NCBI GenBank assembly: GCA_033961575.1
Contig: CM066736.1
Coordinates: 7,659,501-7,723,500, forward strand
DNA length: 64,000 bases
Direction: 5' to 3'
From: Aselliscus stoliczkanus
Taxonomy: Eukaryota > Chordata > Mammalia > Chiroptera > Hipposideridae
Numbering within the stretch: position 1 is the first letter of the stretch; every line of letters starts with the position of its first letter. The notes beneath the pieces are model-generated. The model did not search any database. It was not told the DNA's origin and worked only from the letters and a program-made list of their open reading frames with translations. Below, in pieces: positions 1 to 33,345 of the stretch. Made by a program: the position numbers and the translations under genes.

Positions 1-333
1 AGTTTCAAGGAACCTTTCGTCCACTTCATGAAATACTGAAACTTTTACAAAACTGGCTATGTTACTTTGAAGTTGATTTTGACATTATTGTTGGGTCAGA
101 AAGAGAATGCCTGACAAAGACCGCTGGAATAGAGAGAGATGATAATGTTAAGTCAAGTTGAACAGGTTAATTTTATAAGTGATCCACTCATTAGCAAATA
201 TTTTCAGGTTATGAAAATGTTTGCTTCTCAGACATGACTGTCACTGTAGGACTCAGATAATGAATACTGCACTTGGGTATCAAGAGCATTCCTGTTTCTT
301 CTCCAGGGTAACCCCAAATCATTAGTTTCTTAC
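1..333 (-). other. NAA25 intron 10 (partial)
   Basis: AT-rich intronic sequence. I see no second exon, repeat or RNA gene here. The acceptor of the next exon is off the window. Confidence 0.6.
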
Positions 334-22212
<21,879 letters not shown>

Positions 22213-22729
22213 GATGACAAGCGCAGGGGCGCAGTGCGCACGCGCGCGGCCGGCCCCCGGGCAGGCGCTCTTAAAGGGGCCGCGCCGATCCCGCGCGTGT
22301 ATCGCGATAGGCGGGGGAGGGGGGGCTGCCACCGCACGCACCTCCGCACCCTACCTCCGCCCTGCCATCTCCTCTGCGATGCAAATGCAAACGTTTGCTC
22401 CCCTGGGATGGTGGAGCGACCCCAGCTAGTAGAGGCGCCTGTGGTTAATGAGAGCTCTTCCAAAGTGGGGTGTGAGCCAAGGAGGGGAGAAACTCCCCGT
22501 GCAACTTAGGGCTGGGCTCCTCCTGCTGATCCTGCTGAAGGTCCAGTTAGACTTGTCTTTGATTAACAGGTGAAGAGCCAGGAACTCCTCTGGGAGAAGG
22601 AGCCAGGGGACAGTAGGGGAAAAGGGACTGATCAACAGTAAAAATCTGCCCGAAAAGGTCAGGGTGCCTTCACCCCGTGCTCGGGGCTCAGCCAACTAAG
22701 CAGCGCCCTAGGTTAAGGGTCATCCAGTC

Positions 22730-23360
22730 CGTTGAGTTGTCAATTATACCTCAATAAAGCTGGAAGGTTAAAAAGTAATTCAGTAAGTATGTGCCGTAGA
22801 CACTGTATTTATTGCAAAGTCTTTATATTATTAATATTCGTCACAGCCCTAGTATCTCCCTGGGAGGTAGACTATCTGCATTTTTACCAGTGGGTTTATT
22901 CATACCCGTAAATATTGAGTGCCTATTATGTGGCATGCTCTGTTTTCGGAACTGATGATACTTGGATAGATGGACAAAGTTTGGGTAGAGCTTTTTGTAG
23001 TTGGGGAAACAGACAAAGGACTAAAACAGGTGGCTGTAAATAACACTGAGAAAAATAGACAGGGACTGGGAGTTGAAGGACAGAGGCAATTTTATAAAGT
23101 GTGGTAAGGAGAAGCTGAGCTGAAAAAGTGACCGTTGTCAAAGACTTAAAGGAAGTGGGAGAGGGAGGAAGCCACACAGGCTCAGCAGGGTCCTGTCCTA
23201 ATGCCACTTTAGTCACTGTGATTCAAAGGTCTTTCTAAACACAGACCTGAAGCCAACCCCTTCACTATCTCAGGCCCAGTACAGTGTCCCAATGTCAGTC
23301 TTTACCATCTGGTATCAACCCCTTCTACTGACATGCCATTCCTCTCCCTTTCTGGTCCTC
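22730..23360. other. Intergenic sequence right of the NAA25 promoter
   Basis: Decayed repeat-like AT-rich DNA, with 'tattgagtgcctattatgtgg' near 22,910 that resembles the MIR/L2 tail class. No gene support. Confidence 0.5.
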
Positions 23361-23369
23361 TTAGTGTCC

Positions 23370-23490
23370 AAGAAAATGATTCTCCAACTTTAGTGAACAT
23401 CAGAAGCCTTGGGGAGCTTGATAAACATGAGTTTCCTGGATTCTACCCCCAGAGGTTCTGATTTAATCTGAAGACCACTCTGTAAAAAAA
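23370..23490 (+). mobile_element. MER5A-like hAT fragment
   Basis: It shows 'gattctccaactttagtgaac', then 'agaagccttggggagcttgat', then 'cccagaggttctgatttaat', the word order of MER5A-type hAT-Charlie elements. Diverged, ends approximate. Confidence 0.6.
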
Positions 23491-23619
23491 TAGTAATTAA
23501 GGGATCTAGATCAAAAGTCTTTGGAGTCCACCAGAAGCGCAAGTTAGCAATTGTTATTAAAAATTTAAATATGCATACCTACAAAGAAAACTGTAATGAT
23601 AATACTAACAATAATAATA

Positions 23620-23850
23620 CTAGTATGAGTTTATTGAGCCCTTATTATGTGCCAGAAACTGCACTAAGCCCCTTTTACATACTTCATATCATTTCATTCT
23701 CACAAAGTAGTGGGAAAGGTACTATTGTGATCCTTATTTTTAAATGAGAATTTTGAAGCATAGAGATGTTAGGTCATTTACCCAAGATCAGACAGCAGTC
23801 TGTAGTGACATTTGTGGTGGTCTCAGTCCCAAATCCACACTCTTAGCAAT
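23620..23850 (-). mobile_element. MIR fragment (minus)
   Basis: The reverse-complement MIR pattern reads 'tattgagcccttattatgtgc', then 'tttcattctcacaaagtagt', then 'gtcatttacccaagatcagac'. Confidence 0.7.
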
Positions 23851-24169
23851 TACACCGAAGTGTTACAGTGGTTACCACTTAGGAAAGCAGATGTTTTCTT
23901 TTTTTTACTTCATCTACATCTACACTGTCTGATTTGTTTACAGTGAACATTATTACGTTTTTAATTTTTAAACAGTTTTAAAATTTATGTTTACAATAGT
24001 AGCACACACAAAAAAATTTTAAAATGTCAAGGCTTTTAGTCTAAAATAAAATACTTTTATTCCAATGAGATAGTCAACAATAAAAACATAAAATAAAGAT
24101 TGTTTCCTAAAAATCCTAAGTTCCTAGCTGTCCCATCAATAGGGACTGGTGAAAAAAATTATGATGCAC

Positions 24170-24460
24170 CGTGAAATGGATAAAAGGCAGTCATTAAAAT
24201 TAATGAAGTGGAGCGTCATTCATGGATATTGAAAGATGCCCATGACATATTGAGTTTATAAAGCAGGTTATAGAAGAGTATGCATTGCATGAAAAAAAAT
24301 AGGTGGACCGGTAACTATCTAGCTAGCATAGACAGATGTCGTGTATATAAAGAGATGCCTGAAAGGACAGTTAAATGCTAAGCATCCTCATCTCTTAATG
24401 ATGGAATTTAGGGGCCAATTTACTTAATTCTTTCAATTTTTCCTTGTTTGAATTGTTTCT
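24170..24460 (+). mobile_element. Probable L1 fragment
   Basis: AT-rich text with 'atgatgcaccgtgaaatggat' and 'gcattgcatgaaaaaaa', resembling L1 3' sequence. Family not assigned. A poly-A tract at 24,642-24,667 lies beyond it, and 23,850-24,170 shows only AT-rich sequence. Confidence 0.45.
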
Positions 24461-24949
24461 TTAAAATTTCTTAGGTCAGTAGCAATGAACATACCTAGCT
24501 CCCAGATTTTGGTTTCTAAATCTACTGTCCAGTGAGCGAAAACAGCGCTCCTTGGGAAAATGGCTGACTCTAGGGCTGCGGCAAGGACTATACCAGAGAA
24601 GCCTGGAATATCTTGCTTTGCTAGAAAGTAGGGAATTGCTCAAAAAAAAAAAAAAAAAAAAAAAAAAGGATGGGAGGAGGGGCACGTCAAAAGGACACAG
24701 TAGCCACCTGAAGTGCTCCCAATGGCCAAAACTAGAACTATTTGAGCAACAAATAAATCACATAGTATTGAATTATAACCTGAAGTATAAAGTAAATATA
24801 CATGAGTCCATACTGATATAAATTATTGAATAAGTAAATGGGGGAGAAGAGACAAATTTTTCTTATAGAATTCTAAGCAATATGTGTAAAAACTTGCCCC
24901 TCCCCCCCTTGAGTGTGGGCTGGAATTATTGACCAGTTTCCAAAGAGCT

Positions 24950-25535
24950 GAATATAGACAGCGAAAAATAACAACTTCACAGTTGAGCAGCCTGGTTAAA
25001 AAACTACCTTCACTAAGTAATCAAAGTTAAAATTACCTGTGGAAGTTCATGTGTACCCTGATATGAAGTGATGATGAGACGAGAACTTGACTTCTGTAGT
25101 ATTTTTTTCTGAAACCTCATAAACCCAGGCTAATAATAAAGAAATCATTAAACAAATAAAATTGAGTAACATTCTACAAAATGCCTGACCAGCACTCCTC
25201 AAAACTGGCAAAGTCATGAAAAAGCAGAAAACAATGAAAAACTGTTGCAGACCAGAAAAAGTCTAAGGAGACATGACAACTAAATATAATATGATATCCT
25301 TCTTGGGATCCTGGCACAAAAAAAGGGCATTCGTGGAAACACAGTTGAAATTCAAATATGTCTAGAGGTTAGGTAACCATATTGTGCTAATGTTGGTTTC
25401 TTATTTTGACAAACGTAATGGAAGATGTTAAGATCAAGGCAAACTGGGTGAGGAGTATATGGAAACTTTCTATAGCCTCTTTTCCACTTTTCTGTAAATA
25501 TAAAATTCTTCCAAAATAAAAGATTTTTTAAATGC
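24950..25535 (+). mobile_element. Old interspersed repeat, copy 1 (L1 3'-like)
   Basis: Contains 'acattctacaaaatgcctgac', 'aggagacatgacaactaaat' and a terminal 'ttccaaaataaaaga'. A related copy with the same word order lies at 47,430-47,960. Likely an old L1 3' end, but the family is not certain. Confidence 0.55.
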
Positions 25536-25769
25536 ATCATTTTTAATAATCGGGGAGAGGGCTATTTTTTAAAAACCAAGTGCACTACAAACTCTCATCC
25601 CAGCTCTGTGCCAAGGCTAGCTAAAACAGAAAATTCTAGCAGCAAGTGCACAGAGAAATATAATGTGTGATTCTTGGAAAATCATTCCTATGGCTGAGGA
25701 GGCTTTAAAAAACCCCAGATAGAAAGCTTGGCATTGCGGGGCGGGGCAGAGGTCTCCATTTGCTGTGCC

Positions 25770-25895
25770 CAGTCAGCAAAATCAGCATCACCTGGGAACT
25801 CCTTATACATGCAAATCCTTAGGCATTGCCCAGAAACTCAGGGACTGGGGCTCAGTAATGTGTATTTGTACAAATCCTCTGGTGATTTGGAGTCA
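25770..25895 (+). mobile_element. MER5A-like hAT fragment
   Basis: 'aaatcagcatcacctgggaac' and 'gggctcagtaatgtgtattt' match the MER5A pattern. Confidence 0.6.
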
Positions 25896-25924
25896 GACAA
25901 AAGTTTGATTCTTCTGCCTTGGGT

Positions 25925-26264
25925 CAGAGGTGGGCAAACTACAGTCCGTGGGCCAAATGGAGCTTACTACCTCTTTTTATACAGACTGTCAGCTAAGAAT
26001 GGTATTTACACTTTGAAATGGTTGGAGGGGAAGTCAAAAAAGGAAGACTATTTCATGACATGTGAAAACTATATACAATTCAAAGGTCAGTGTCCACAAG
26101 TAAAAGGTTGTAGCACACAGCTACGCCTATTCACTGATGCATTGTCTATGGCTATTTTGGTGGCACAATGGCAGTATTGAGTAGCTGAAGCAGAGACCAT
26201 GTGGTCCAGCAAGGCTAAAATATTTACTATCCGGCCCTTTACAGAAAAAGTTTGCCAACCCCTG
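25925..26264 (+). mobile_element. hAT-Charlie-type DNA transposon, near full length
   Basis: It begins CAGAGGTGGGCAAACTAC and ends GTTTGCCAACCCCTG, imperfect inverted ends of a well-known Charlie-type element. Internal words 'gtctatggctattttggtgg' and 'aaaatatttactatccggcc' agree. The 8-bp target duplications are no longer recognisable. The 150-codon open frame across it is chance. Confidence 0.8.
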
Positions 26265-27540
26265 CTCTAGCATAATGAACTGAAGGCACTGAAATACTCC
26301 CAGGGTAGAGTTGCCAGGTAATAAAAAAGAATGTGATATTTGGGACGTACCTATACTAAAATGGTATTCATTATTTATCTGCAATTCACATTTAACCAGG
26401 TGTCCTGTGTTTCTATTTGCTGAATCTGGCAACCCTGGCCCAAGGAGTACTCCATGCTCCCGAAATCATGCTAACCAGTGAGAATGAAAGTCAGGAGCCC
26501 AGGTAAGCTGACCCCAGGATCACTCCGAGATGATGTGGCCAAGGAGAACTGGGCTCAGGTTAGGCTTGTAAAGGGGAGAGGAGGGAGGAGGTAAGGCTCA
26601 GGTTGGGCTTAGAGGAAAAACATTTGTTCATCTTTGGCACAAGTGAAAGGGCTGGTGAGTCACCTGAGTTTCAAGAATTTCCCAGAATGGAAAAATACAG
26701 CATCTTTGAGGGGGCACATAGGAGGCTCCTGGCCAGGGCTGTGGTAACTTAGCCAGGTTCTTAGGTTGCCTTTGCTGGCCTGGCCCCAGAGGAATGCTGA
26801 CAGGTTCCAAACCCTGATCCCTGAACTTGGCCTGGCCAGAGCGTATGGACCTACCTAACAGAGGCTTCTCCAGCCATGACTTACAGATTCAGGTGGAAGA
26901 TGTTTTCCTCCACCCTGAAAGCCTGTTTGGCATCCAAGTAGGATGAATTGGCCTTTCTCTTTTCTCATTCCAACCCGTTGTCCTCAGAGCCTAAGGCTGA
27001 AGCAGTGACCTGGGTCCAGCCTGTCCTTACCTGCTCCCTGGGAGGCAGCTTCCATCCACACCCTTTGGCAGGCATGTCTCATTTCAGGGAACAAATGAGA
27101 TGACCCCCAAGGGAGCCAAAAGCCCATTTTTCTTGCTGTACAATTCAGAACCCTCATTTATAAGAACTGACATGGGAAAACCGTTGGCATATAGCAGGTG
27201 CCCATTCAGTGGTGGTTTCCATTTTCTTGGCTTAGAACTGGGGACTACACCCTTCATTCTTGTCCTGTTTGGTGGCAGATATGCTCTGGTGAGAAACCCT
27301 CTCGCTCAAGGGCAGTGACACACATGGGTGCATTGTGCCTGAAAAGGTGGGGGACACAGGGTGGAGGCTGCCTTACTTGTATGTTGTGGTTGTGGGTATC
27401 TCCACCCGCTGACTTTTCTAGTTTTTCTTTTCCATCTTGTAGCTATGGTCCAATAACTAATCCTAATCCTTCACAGAATAAACAGAGCAGTGACATGTTT
27501 CGTAGTGTTCCTGGTTGATTTCCTGTACTGTTGACAGTAG
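26265..27540. other. Intergenic sequence without recognised genes
   Basis: Moderate-GC sequence with a short MIR-like stretch near 27,180-27,220. The open frames here are short and lack codon or homology support. Confidence 0.5.
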
Positions 27541-27544
27541 AATA

Positions 27545-27830
27545 AAAGCAACCCTGGCCCTGAAACCAAACAGACCTGGGACCATATCTGGTCTCTGACA
27601 TTTATCAACTGTGTGATACTAAGCAAGTGAGTGAACATTTCCCAAGCTCAGTTTCTATTATTATTATTTTTTTTTGAGGGCCGTGTCACTGGCCCTCATA
27701 TGTGGGACCGAACCGGGGCCGCTGGCTTCCCAAGCCAGCACTTAACCACCGCGCCACTCGGCCGGCCCCCAAGCTAAGTTTCTACATTTGTAAAATTATG
27801 ATACTTAAAGAAGCTATTTCATAGGTTGAT
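27545..27830 (+). mobile_element. MIR split by a SINE
   Basis: MIR text ('ctgaaaccaaacagacctggg', 'actaagcaagtgagtgaac') runs to about 27,656 and resumes after the SINE at 27,768 ('aagctaagtttctacatttgt'). Confidence 0.65.
27657..27767 (-). mobile_element. Short tRNA-derived SINE (type A) in a MIR
   Basis: Minus orientation. CCCAAGCTCAGTTTCT on the left and CCCAAGCTAAGTTTCT on the right are the target duplications. Confidence 0.95.
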
Positions 27831-27872
27831 GTGAGGAATAAGTGCTCTGGTCCATGTAAAGAAACAGGCAGA

Positions 27873-28043
27873 GGGGCGGCCAGTTAGCTTAGGTGGTTAG
27901 AGCGTGGGCTCATGGCACCAAGGTTGCTGGTTCGGTTCCCACAAAGGCAAAGAAGCTGCACCCTCCATAACTAGATTGAAGACAACTACTTAGAGCTGAT
28001 GGGTCCTGGAAAAATACACTGTTCCCTAATAAATTTCTTTAAA
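27873..28043 (+). mobile_element. VES-like SINE (type V)
   Basis: Starts GGGGCGGCCAGTTAGCTTAG, has the tRNA-like B box GGTTCGGTTCCC, then 'ctagattgaagacaactact' and a tail 'ccctaataaatttcttta'. AGAAA(C/G)AGGCAG flanks it. Confidence 0.9.
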
Positions 28044-28055
28044 AAGAAAGAGGCA

Positions 28056-28204
28056 GGGCCGGCCAAGTGGCTCAGTTGGTTAAGAGCTCGCTCAAGAGTG
28101 CGAGCTGAGCTCTGAGCAACGGCGGTTCGATGCCAGCCTGAGCTGAGTTGCCATTGAGCTGCCAATAGGTGGCAGGATGGAAGAAAAAAAAGAAAGAAAG
28201 AAAG
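28056..28204 (+). mobile_element. Compound-type SINE (type C), short copy
   Basis: Starts GGGCCGGCCAAGTGGCTCAG with 'gagctctgagcaacggcggt', continues through 'gagctgccaataggtggcag', and ends in an (AAAG)n tail. It directly abuts the previous SINE. Confidence 0.85.
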
Positions 28205-28395
28205 CAACAACCGTCATGTACTATCACTATCTTTAATATTGGTAATAATATTATTATTCCCTTCTCTTAAAATTGCAGAAATCACCTCCTGATACTTTGA
28301 GACACCAAGGAAGGGATTTTCCACATCTGACATGGCCCCTGGTAGGAGTAATATCTTGGACCATCCCATAATACTTAGCATAAAGAAGGTTAAAA

Positions 28396-28828
28396 GGGGG
28401 CGGCGAGTGGTGCATTGGTTAGGAGCTGGCTTGGGACACCAGCTCTGAGCAGCAGGGCCCCAGTTCCGATCCCACATATGCGGGCCAATGACACTGCCCT
28501 CTACAGGTAAGATTGTGAACAACAGCTCGACCTGGAACTGGGCTGCCATGAGTCGCTGGAAACGGCGTAGGCTGCAGCCCCTGCTGCAGTGGGCTGCCAT
28601 AAGTTACAGTGAGTGGCCGGCAGCCAGCGTGAGCTGCCAAGAGCTGCCGTGAGCAGCCATCCAGAGGCCGGCAACCGATCTGCCTCACCAGGAAGAGTGC
28701 AATGATAATACCAACATGGGCCAGTGAAGCAACGTCCTCCACAACTAGACTGAAGAATAAAAAAGGACTGCAACTGGTCTGTTCCCCTTCCCCAGTTCTC
28801 CAATAAAATCTTTAAAAAAAAAAAAAAA
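28396..28828 (+). mobile_element. Long tRNA-derived SINE (type B)
   Basis: Head, complete body and tail as in other type B copies. The head carries the GCTCTGAGCAGCAGGGCCC variant also seen at 9,441. Confidence 0.92.
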
Positions 28829-29202
28829 CGAAGGCCAAAAGTGTGAAGTACAGAATCAAAGGTAGACAGAGATCAAGGCAGAGAAACACAGAACCGGGAG
28901 CTAAGAGTTTGGGAAAACCAGGGTTATGGTCTTGGTTTGACCAGTAATTCCCCGTGCAATCCTGGGCCTCATTTTCCCCATCAGAAAAACAGAAGGTGCA
29001 TCTGAGGTCCCCTCTACCTCTCAGCCGACCCAGTACAACCTTTGTCCACTCCAGCACTTCCAATTCTTTCCACCAGGGGGCATATGAGTGCCAAATTGCC
29101 CAGGCCACTTTCCAAATCAGAAAGGATGGATCTCATGTTAATTATTTTTTAATAAAACACAGCAAATATGAAATACTTGTAAACTGTCTCTTTATAATTT
29201 TT

Positions 29203-29300
29203 TTTTTTTAGGGCAGTGTCACTGGCCCTCATATGTGGGACCCGAACCGGGCCGCTGGCTTCCCAAGCCAGCACTTAACAACCACGCCACTCGGCTGGCC
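29203..29300 (-). mobile_element. Short tRNA-derived SINE (type A)
   Basis: Minus orientation, with TCTTTATAATTTTT on both sides. Confidence 0.95.
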
Positions 29301-29304
29301 TTCT

Positions 29305-29480
29305 TTATAATTTTTATACTCAAATTTATTGGAGTGTGATTTACATACCATAAAATTCACCCATTTTAAGTGCATAGTTTAATGAATTTTGGTACAGTTT
29401 ACTGAGTTGGGCAACTGCAATAATCCAATTTTAGAATAGTTGCATTACGCCAATAATATCCCTTTGTAAGCCATAATTTT
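29305..29480 (-). mobile_element. L1 fragment (antisense)
   Basis: 'acataccataaaattcaccca' and 'acagtttactgagttgggcaa' match the complement of an old L1 3' region. Confidence 0.65.
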
Positions 29481-29502
29481 TGGAAAAAAAATTCTGTAAT
29501 GT

Positions 29503-29677
29503 GGGGCGGCCAGTTAGCTCAGGTGGTTACAGCACAGACTCATAACACCAAGATTGCTAGTTCGATTCCCATATGGGCCATGGAGCTGAGGCCTCCACAA
29601 CTAGATTGAAGACAGCTACTTGACTTGGAGCTGATGGGTCCTGAAAAAGCATACTGATTCAAAATAAAGTTTCTTTT
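29503..29677 (+). mobile_element. VES-like SINE (type V) with a younger SINE in its tail
   Basis: Starts GGGGCGGCCAGTTAGCTCAG and ends in 'aaaataaagtttctttta', inside which the following minus-strand type B copy has landed. Confidence 0.88.
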
Positions 29678-30104
29678 ATAATTTTTTTTTTTAATTGGGG
29701 AATTGGGGGAGGGGAACAGCATTGGGGAATCGGGGAAGGGGAACAGACAAGTTGCTGTCCTTTGTTCTTCAGTCTAGTTGTGGAGGATGTCGCCTCACTG
29801 GCCCATGTTGGCATTGTCATTGCGCTCTTCTTGGGTAAGGCAGATCGGTCGCCCGCCTCTGGATGGTCGCTCACCGCAGCTATTGGCAGCTCACGCTGGC
29901 TGCCGGCCCCTCACTGTAGCTTATGGCAGCCAACTGCAGCAGGGGCTGCAGCCTACACCATTGCCAGGGCTCGCACAGCCCAGCTCCAGGTGGAGCTGTT
30001 GTTAGCTGTAGAGGGCAGTGTCACTGGCCCTCATACATGGGATCTGAACGGGGGCCACTGGCACCCCAAACAAGCTCTTAATCAATGCGCCACTCGGCCA
30101 ACCC
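29678..30104 (-). mobile_element. Long tRNA-derived SINE (type B)
   Basis: Minus orientation: T-run, 'attggggaattggggg', body, then CCACTCGGCCAACCC. The duplication AAAGTTTCTTTT is at 29666-29677 and 30106-30117. Confidence 0.95.
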
Positions 30105-30119
30105 TAAAGTTTCTTTTTT

Positions 30120-31220
30120 AAAATGTTTCAAAATCTGTAAAAGTAAAGAGAATAATACCCATGTATACATAGCACACTGATCTAACAAATGTTAACATTT
30201 TGCAAGCATAGTCTTGATAATGTATGCACATTTCATGTCCCCACCTCCCTGCCCCTCCAGAGTTGTTTTAATATTTTCCTTCCATATTTTAACCTTTCAT
30301 TGCATATGTATGTTTCCATAAACAATATTTGATAGTTTTGTTTCCCCTAAAGTGTCCATAAACGTTATCATACTGTTGAAATGCTTCTGTAAGTTGCCTT
30401 TTTCACCAAATATTTGAGTAAATAGTTTCTCATTGCACCTCACAAAGGTTATCCCAGCTTGCACTCTCACCACTAGTGTGTAAAAATGCATTTCCCTTTC
30501 CAACACTGCATACTCTCGAACTTTTGTATTTTTTACTATCTCATAGTGAAAAATGATATCTCAGTATAATTCTAATTCATGTTGCTTAGGTTATAAATGA
30601 TAGTCAGTATAGTTTCATCTGTTTAAGACCAATTTGTAATTTATTTTCTTTTATCAATCTGGTCATGTCCTTTGTCTATTTTTTTCAGGCTGTTAGTCTT
30701 CTCTTACTAATTTAGAATCACCCTTTATATATTAAATAGGTGTTTTGAATTTTTTCCAGTGTATTGTTTGCCTTTTGATTTGGGGGTATGGGGTTTTTTT
30801 GCAATGAAGAAATATGTTGGGGGTTTTTACCCTTTCCCCACGCCAATATTATTTTTAAATGACTTTTTGGATTCTCCTAGTATTTTTGTTGTTTTTTTGT
30901 TTTGTTTTGTTTTGTTTTGTTTTGTTTTGTTTGAGGGCAGTGTCACTGGCCCTCACATGTGGGACTGAACCGGGGCCGCTGGCTTCCCAAGCCAGCGCTT
31001 AACCGCTGTGCCACTCGGCCGGCCCTGTTGTTTCATTTTTAATATTTAAATCTTTGATCAATTTGGAATTTATTTCAATGCGAATAATGAGGTAGGGTTC
31101 CAGTTTTATTTTATCTTTTCCAGTTGCCCCAAACTCTATTTATTGACTAACCCATTTTTTTCACAAAGCACTCAATACCATCTTTATCATGTATTAAATT
31201 TCCATATTTCTTTCTAGTCA
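30120..31220 (-). mobile_element. Old L1 sequence (antisense), split by a SINE
   Basis: Long AT-rich text typical of antisense L1, including 'agaataatacccatgtataca', 'attgcacctcacaaaggttat' and 'cttaggttataaatgatagtc'. Heavily decayed. Confidence 0.6.
30899..31025 (-). mobile_element. Short tRNA-derived SINE (type A) with (TTTTG)n tail
   Basis: Minus orientation. The complement of the A-tail is a (TTTTG)n microsatellite at about 30,899-30,931. Confidence 0.93.
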
Positions 31221-31469
31221 TGGAACAGTTTACAGGCTCCTTTCAAGGGCAGGTCAAAGCTGGTGACCACAAATCAGGAGTTTTCAGAGCTGGCTGGGTT
31301 CTGTGTCTGAAACTTGGCTATTTCTACACAGCCTGCAAACTGCTGAACGCTGGGGAGAGAGGCTTGCCGCTGCATTTAGCTGCTCGATGCCAAAAACAGG
31401 CCTTTGATTTAGAATGAAGGAGCCTCTAGCAGGTAGTGCTGCTGTGTGGTCAGCTCTCTGGTAAGAAAA

Positions 31470-31985
31470 AGCATGTAAGAGATTAGAACCAGTCAGGAAA
31501 CTCACAAGCTGATTTTAAAATTTATAGGCAAATATAAAGTCTTAGAATAGCCAAGATAACCTTGAGAAAGAGGAACAGAGTAGGAGGACTTATTACACAT
31601 TACCGGATTTCAAGACTTACCATAAAACTACAGTCATTAAGACAGTGTGGTATTGGTGTAAAATACTCATAGACAAATAGATTAGTAGAACAGAGTCCAC
31701 AAATTCACTCCTACAAGTACGGTCATTTGGATATATGACAAAGGCCCAGATGCAATTCAATGGAAGAAAGAATTCCCTCCACCTCAGTAAATGGAGCAAT
31801 AGGATACCTGTTAAAAAACAAAAAACCTTTACCCCTACCTCACCGTTCACAAATATTAATTCAAGATGGGTCATAGATCTAAATGTAAAAAGTAAACCAT
31901 AAGTCTTCTAGAAGAAAATATAGAAGAATAGCTTTGTGACCTTAGGGTGGACAAAGATTTCTTAAATGGGCACAAAAAGCACTAG
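31470..31985 (+). mobile_element. L1 ORF2 remnant
   Basis: 'taaaactacagtcattaagac', 'gtgtggtattggtgtaaaata' and 'gggtcatagatctaaatgtaa' appear in the order of the 3' half of L1 ORF2. No open frame survives. Confidence 0.8.
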
Positions 31986-32066
31986 TCATAATAGAACATT
32001 TTTCCCTTTTTTTCAACATTTATTGAATGCCTACTGGTTGTCCCACTGTATGCTAGGTTCCCATGC

Positions 32067-32091
32067 AAAAAAAAAAAAAAAAAAAAAAAAA
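32067..32091 (+). repeat. Poly(A) tract
   Basis: About 25 A, just left of the retrocopy. It may be the landing site or the tail of an older repeat. Confidence 0.9.
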
Positions 32092-32100
32092 GTGTCAGCT

Positions 32101-32780
32101 TGACAATTCTGCAGGAAAATGGATGTTTAAGGCTCCGTTTTAAACTTCTTGCATATGTTTGTGTGCAAACTGTCTTCATCCTTGTGGTGCTTATTCATCT
32201 GAGCCAACTCTGCAGTCCCCATGCCTCTGCTTTGTTTTTTTTTCTTTTGTAGCATAAGGGTTTTGCTTTTGCCTTAAGGTTTTCCTAGAGGAATAACAGG
32301 TCTTTTCATTTTGTACAGCTTTTGCAGCATGGATCAAACATTGGCTTTCTATACAGATGTGTGAAAAGAAAAATTATCTAAAGCAGGTGAGCTTTAATGA
32401 ACACATGTATATTTTCTCTGAGTTTGAGTAGGATGTGTGTAGGTTTTGTTTTTTGGTTTTTGTTTTATTAAAATGAAGAAAGTAAGTCCGGTTCTCACAA
32501 ATATTAGTCAAATTTTTTTTAAAAAACACATTACTCATTCTTAAAAAGGTGCATATGTAAAATTTAGAAAAATAATGAACCATGAGAAGAATGTTTACCA
32601 ATAAGTTCAGTAATGATTTTGGATCTGGAATTTGGTTTTCTTTCTTAATAGTCATAAAAACAGTGCAGTACTAGGAAAGTTCTGGAAAAGACTGTCAATT
32701 TTACTTTAAAATGAGAATCTGGCGTTTCTGTATTTTATTGTTTTCAATAAAACTTCATAAGTGTTTTGGGGAAAAAAAAA
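32101..32780 (+). pseudogene. Retrocopied mRNA 3' end of unknown gene
   Basis: About 680 bp bounded by TGTCAGCT at 32093-32100 and 32782-32789. It contains an AATAAA at 32746-32751 and ends in an A-tail at about 32,772-32,780. Those are the marks of a 5'-truncated processed retrocopy. There is no sense open frame of note, so it is probably 3' UTR only. I do not recognise the parent gene. Confidence 0.55.
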
Positions 32781-33149
32781 ATGTCAGCTCACCCTTCCAG
32801 GAGCTGGCTCAGTTGAATGGGACAGACAGTCCCCTACTCAGGCAACAATACTGCGGCTTTCTAAGGGCTCTGGGTTAATAACAGGAAGCAATGGGAACCG
32901 GAGGAGGGGCACCCTAACCCGTGTTCTGGGAAGGCTTCTTGGAATATATGGCATCCAAACCAAGCCTTGAAGGATAAGGGAAGCTCAGACAGGTTGTAGC
33001 AGAAAGGAACACGTGTTCGCGAAGTCCTGGCGGGGACAGGGGTAGGAGGGTAGAACTGCAAGAAACGTAATTTGGTGGGAGCAGGTGGGTAGGACTGAAT
33101 ATAGTTTCTAGAACATGTCTGTGTCATTCATTTTCCTTTAATTGATCAT

Positions 33150-33345
33150 TTCAGTCAGAGAGTTCTCTAACTTCACTGAGTATAAGAATCACCAACGTAC
33201 TTCTAAAATGAATATTCTGGTACTCCGCCCCAGAAATCTGTATCCAGTAGATAGGAAGCAAGCCTGAGAATTTTAACAAGCACTGCCCCCTCTCCAAATG
33301 ATGCTAATCCTGCCAGTCCTCAAAACACCCTCCAAAAAACACTGA
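33150..33345 (+). mobile_element. MER5-like hAT fragment
   Basis: 'gagttctctaacttcactgag', 'ataagaatcaccaacgtac' and 'ttttaacaagcactgccccc' fit the MER5 class. Diverged. Confidence 0.55.

Noticed and set aside
25728..26180. 150-codon plus-strand frame
   Set aside because: It spans a MER5-like piece and a Charlie-type DNA transposon. It shows no transposase similarity.
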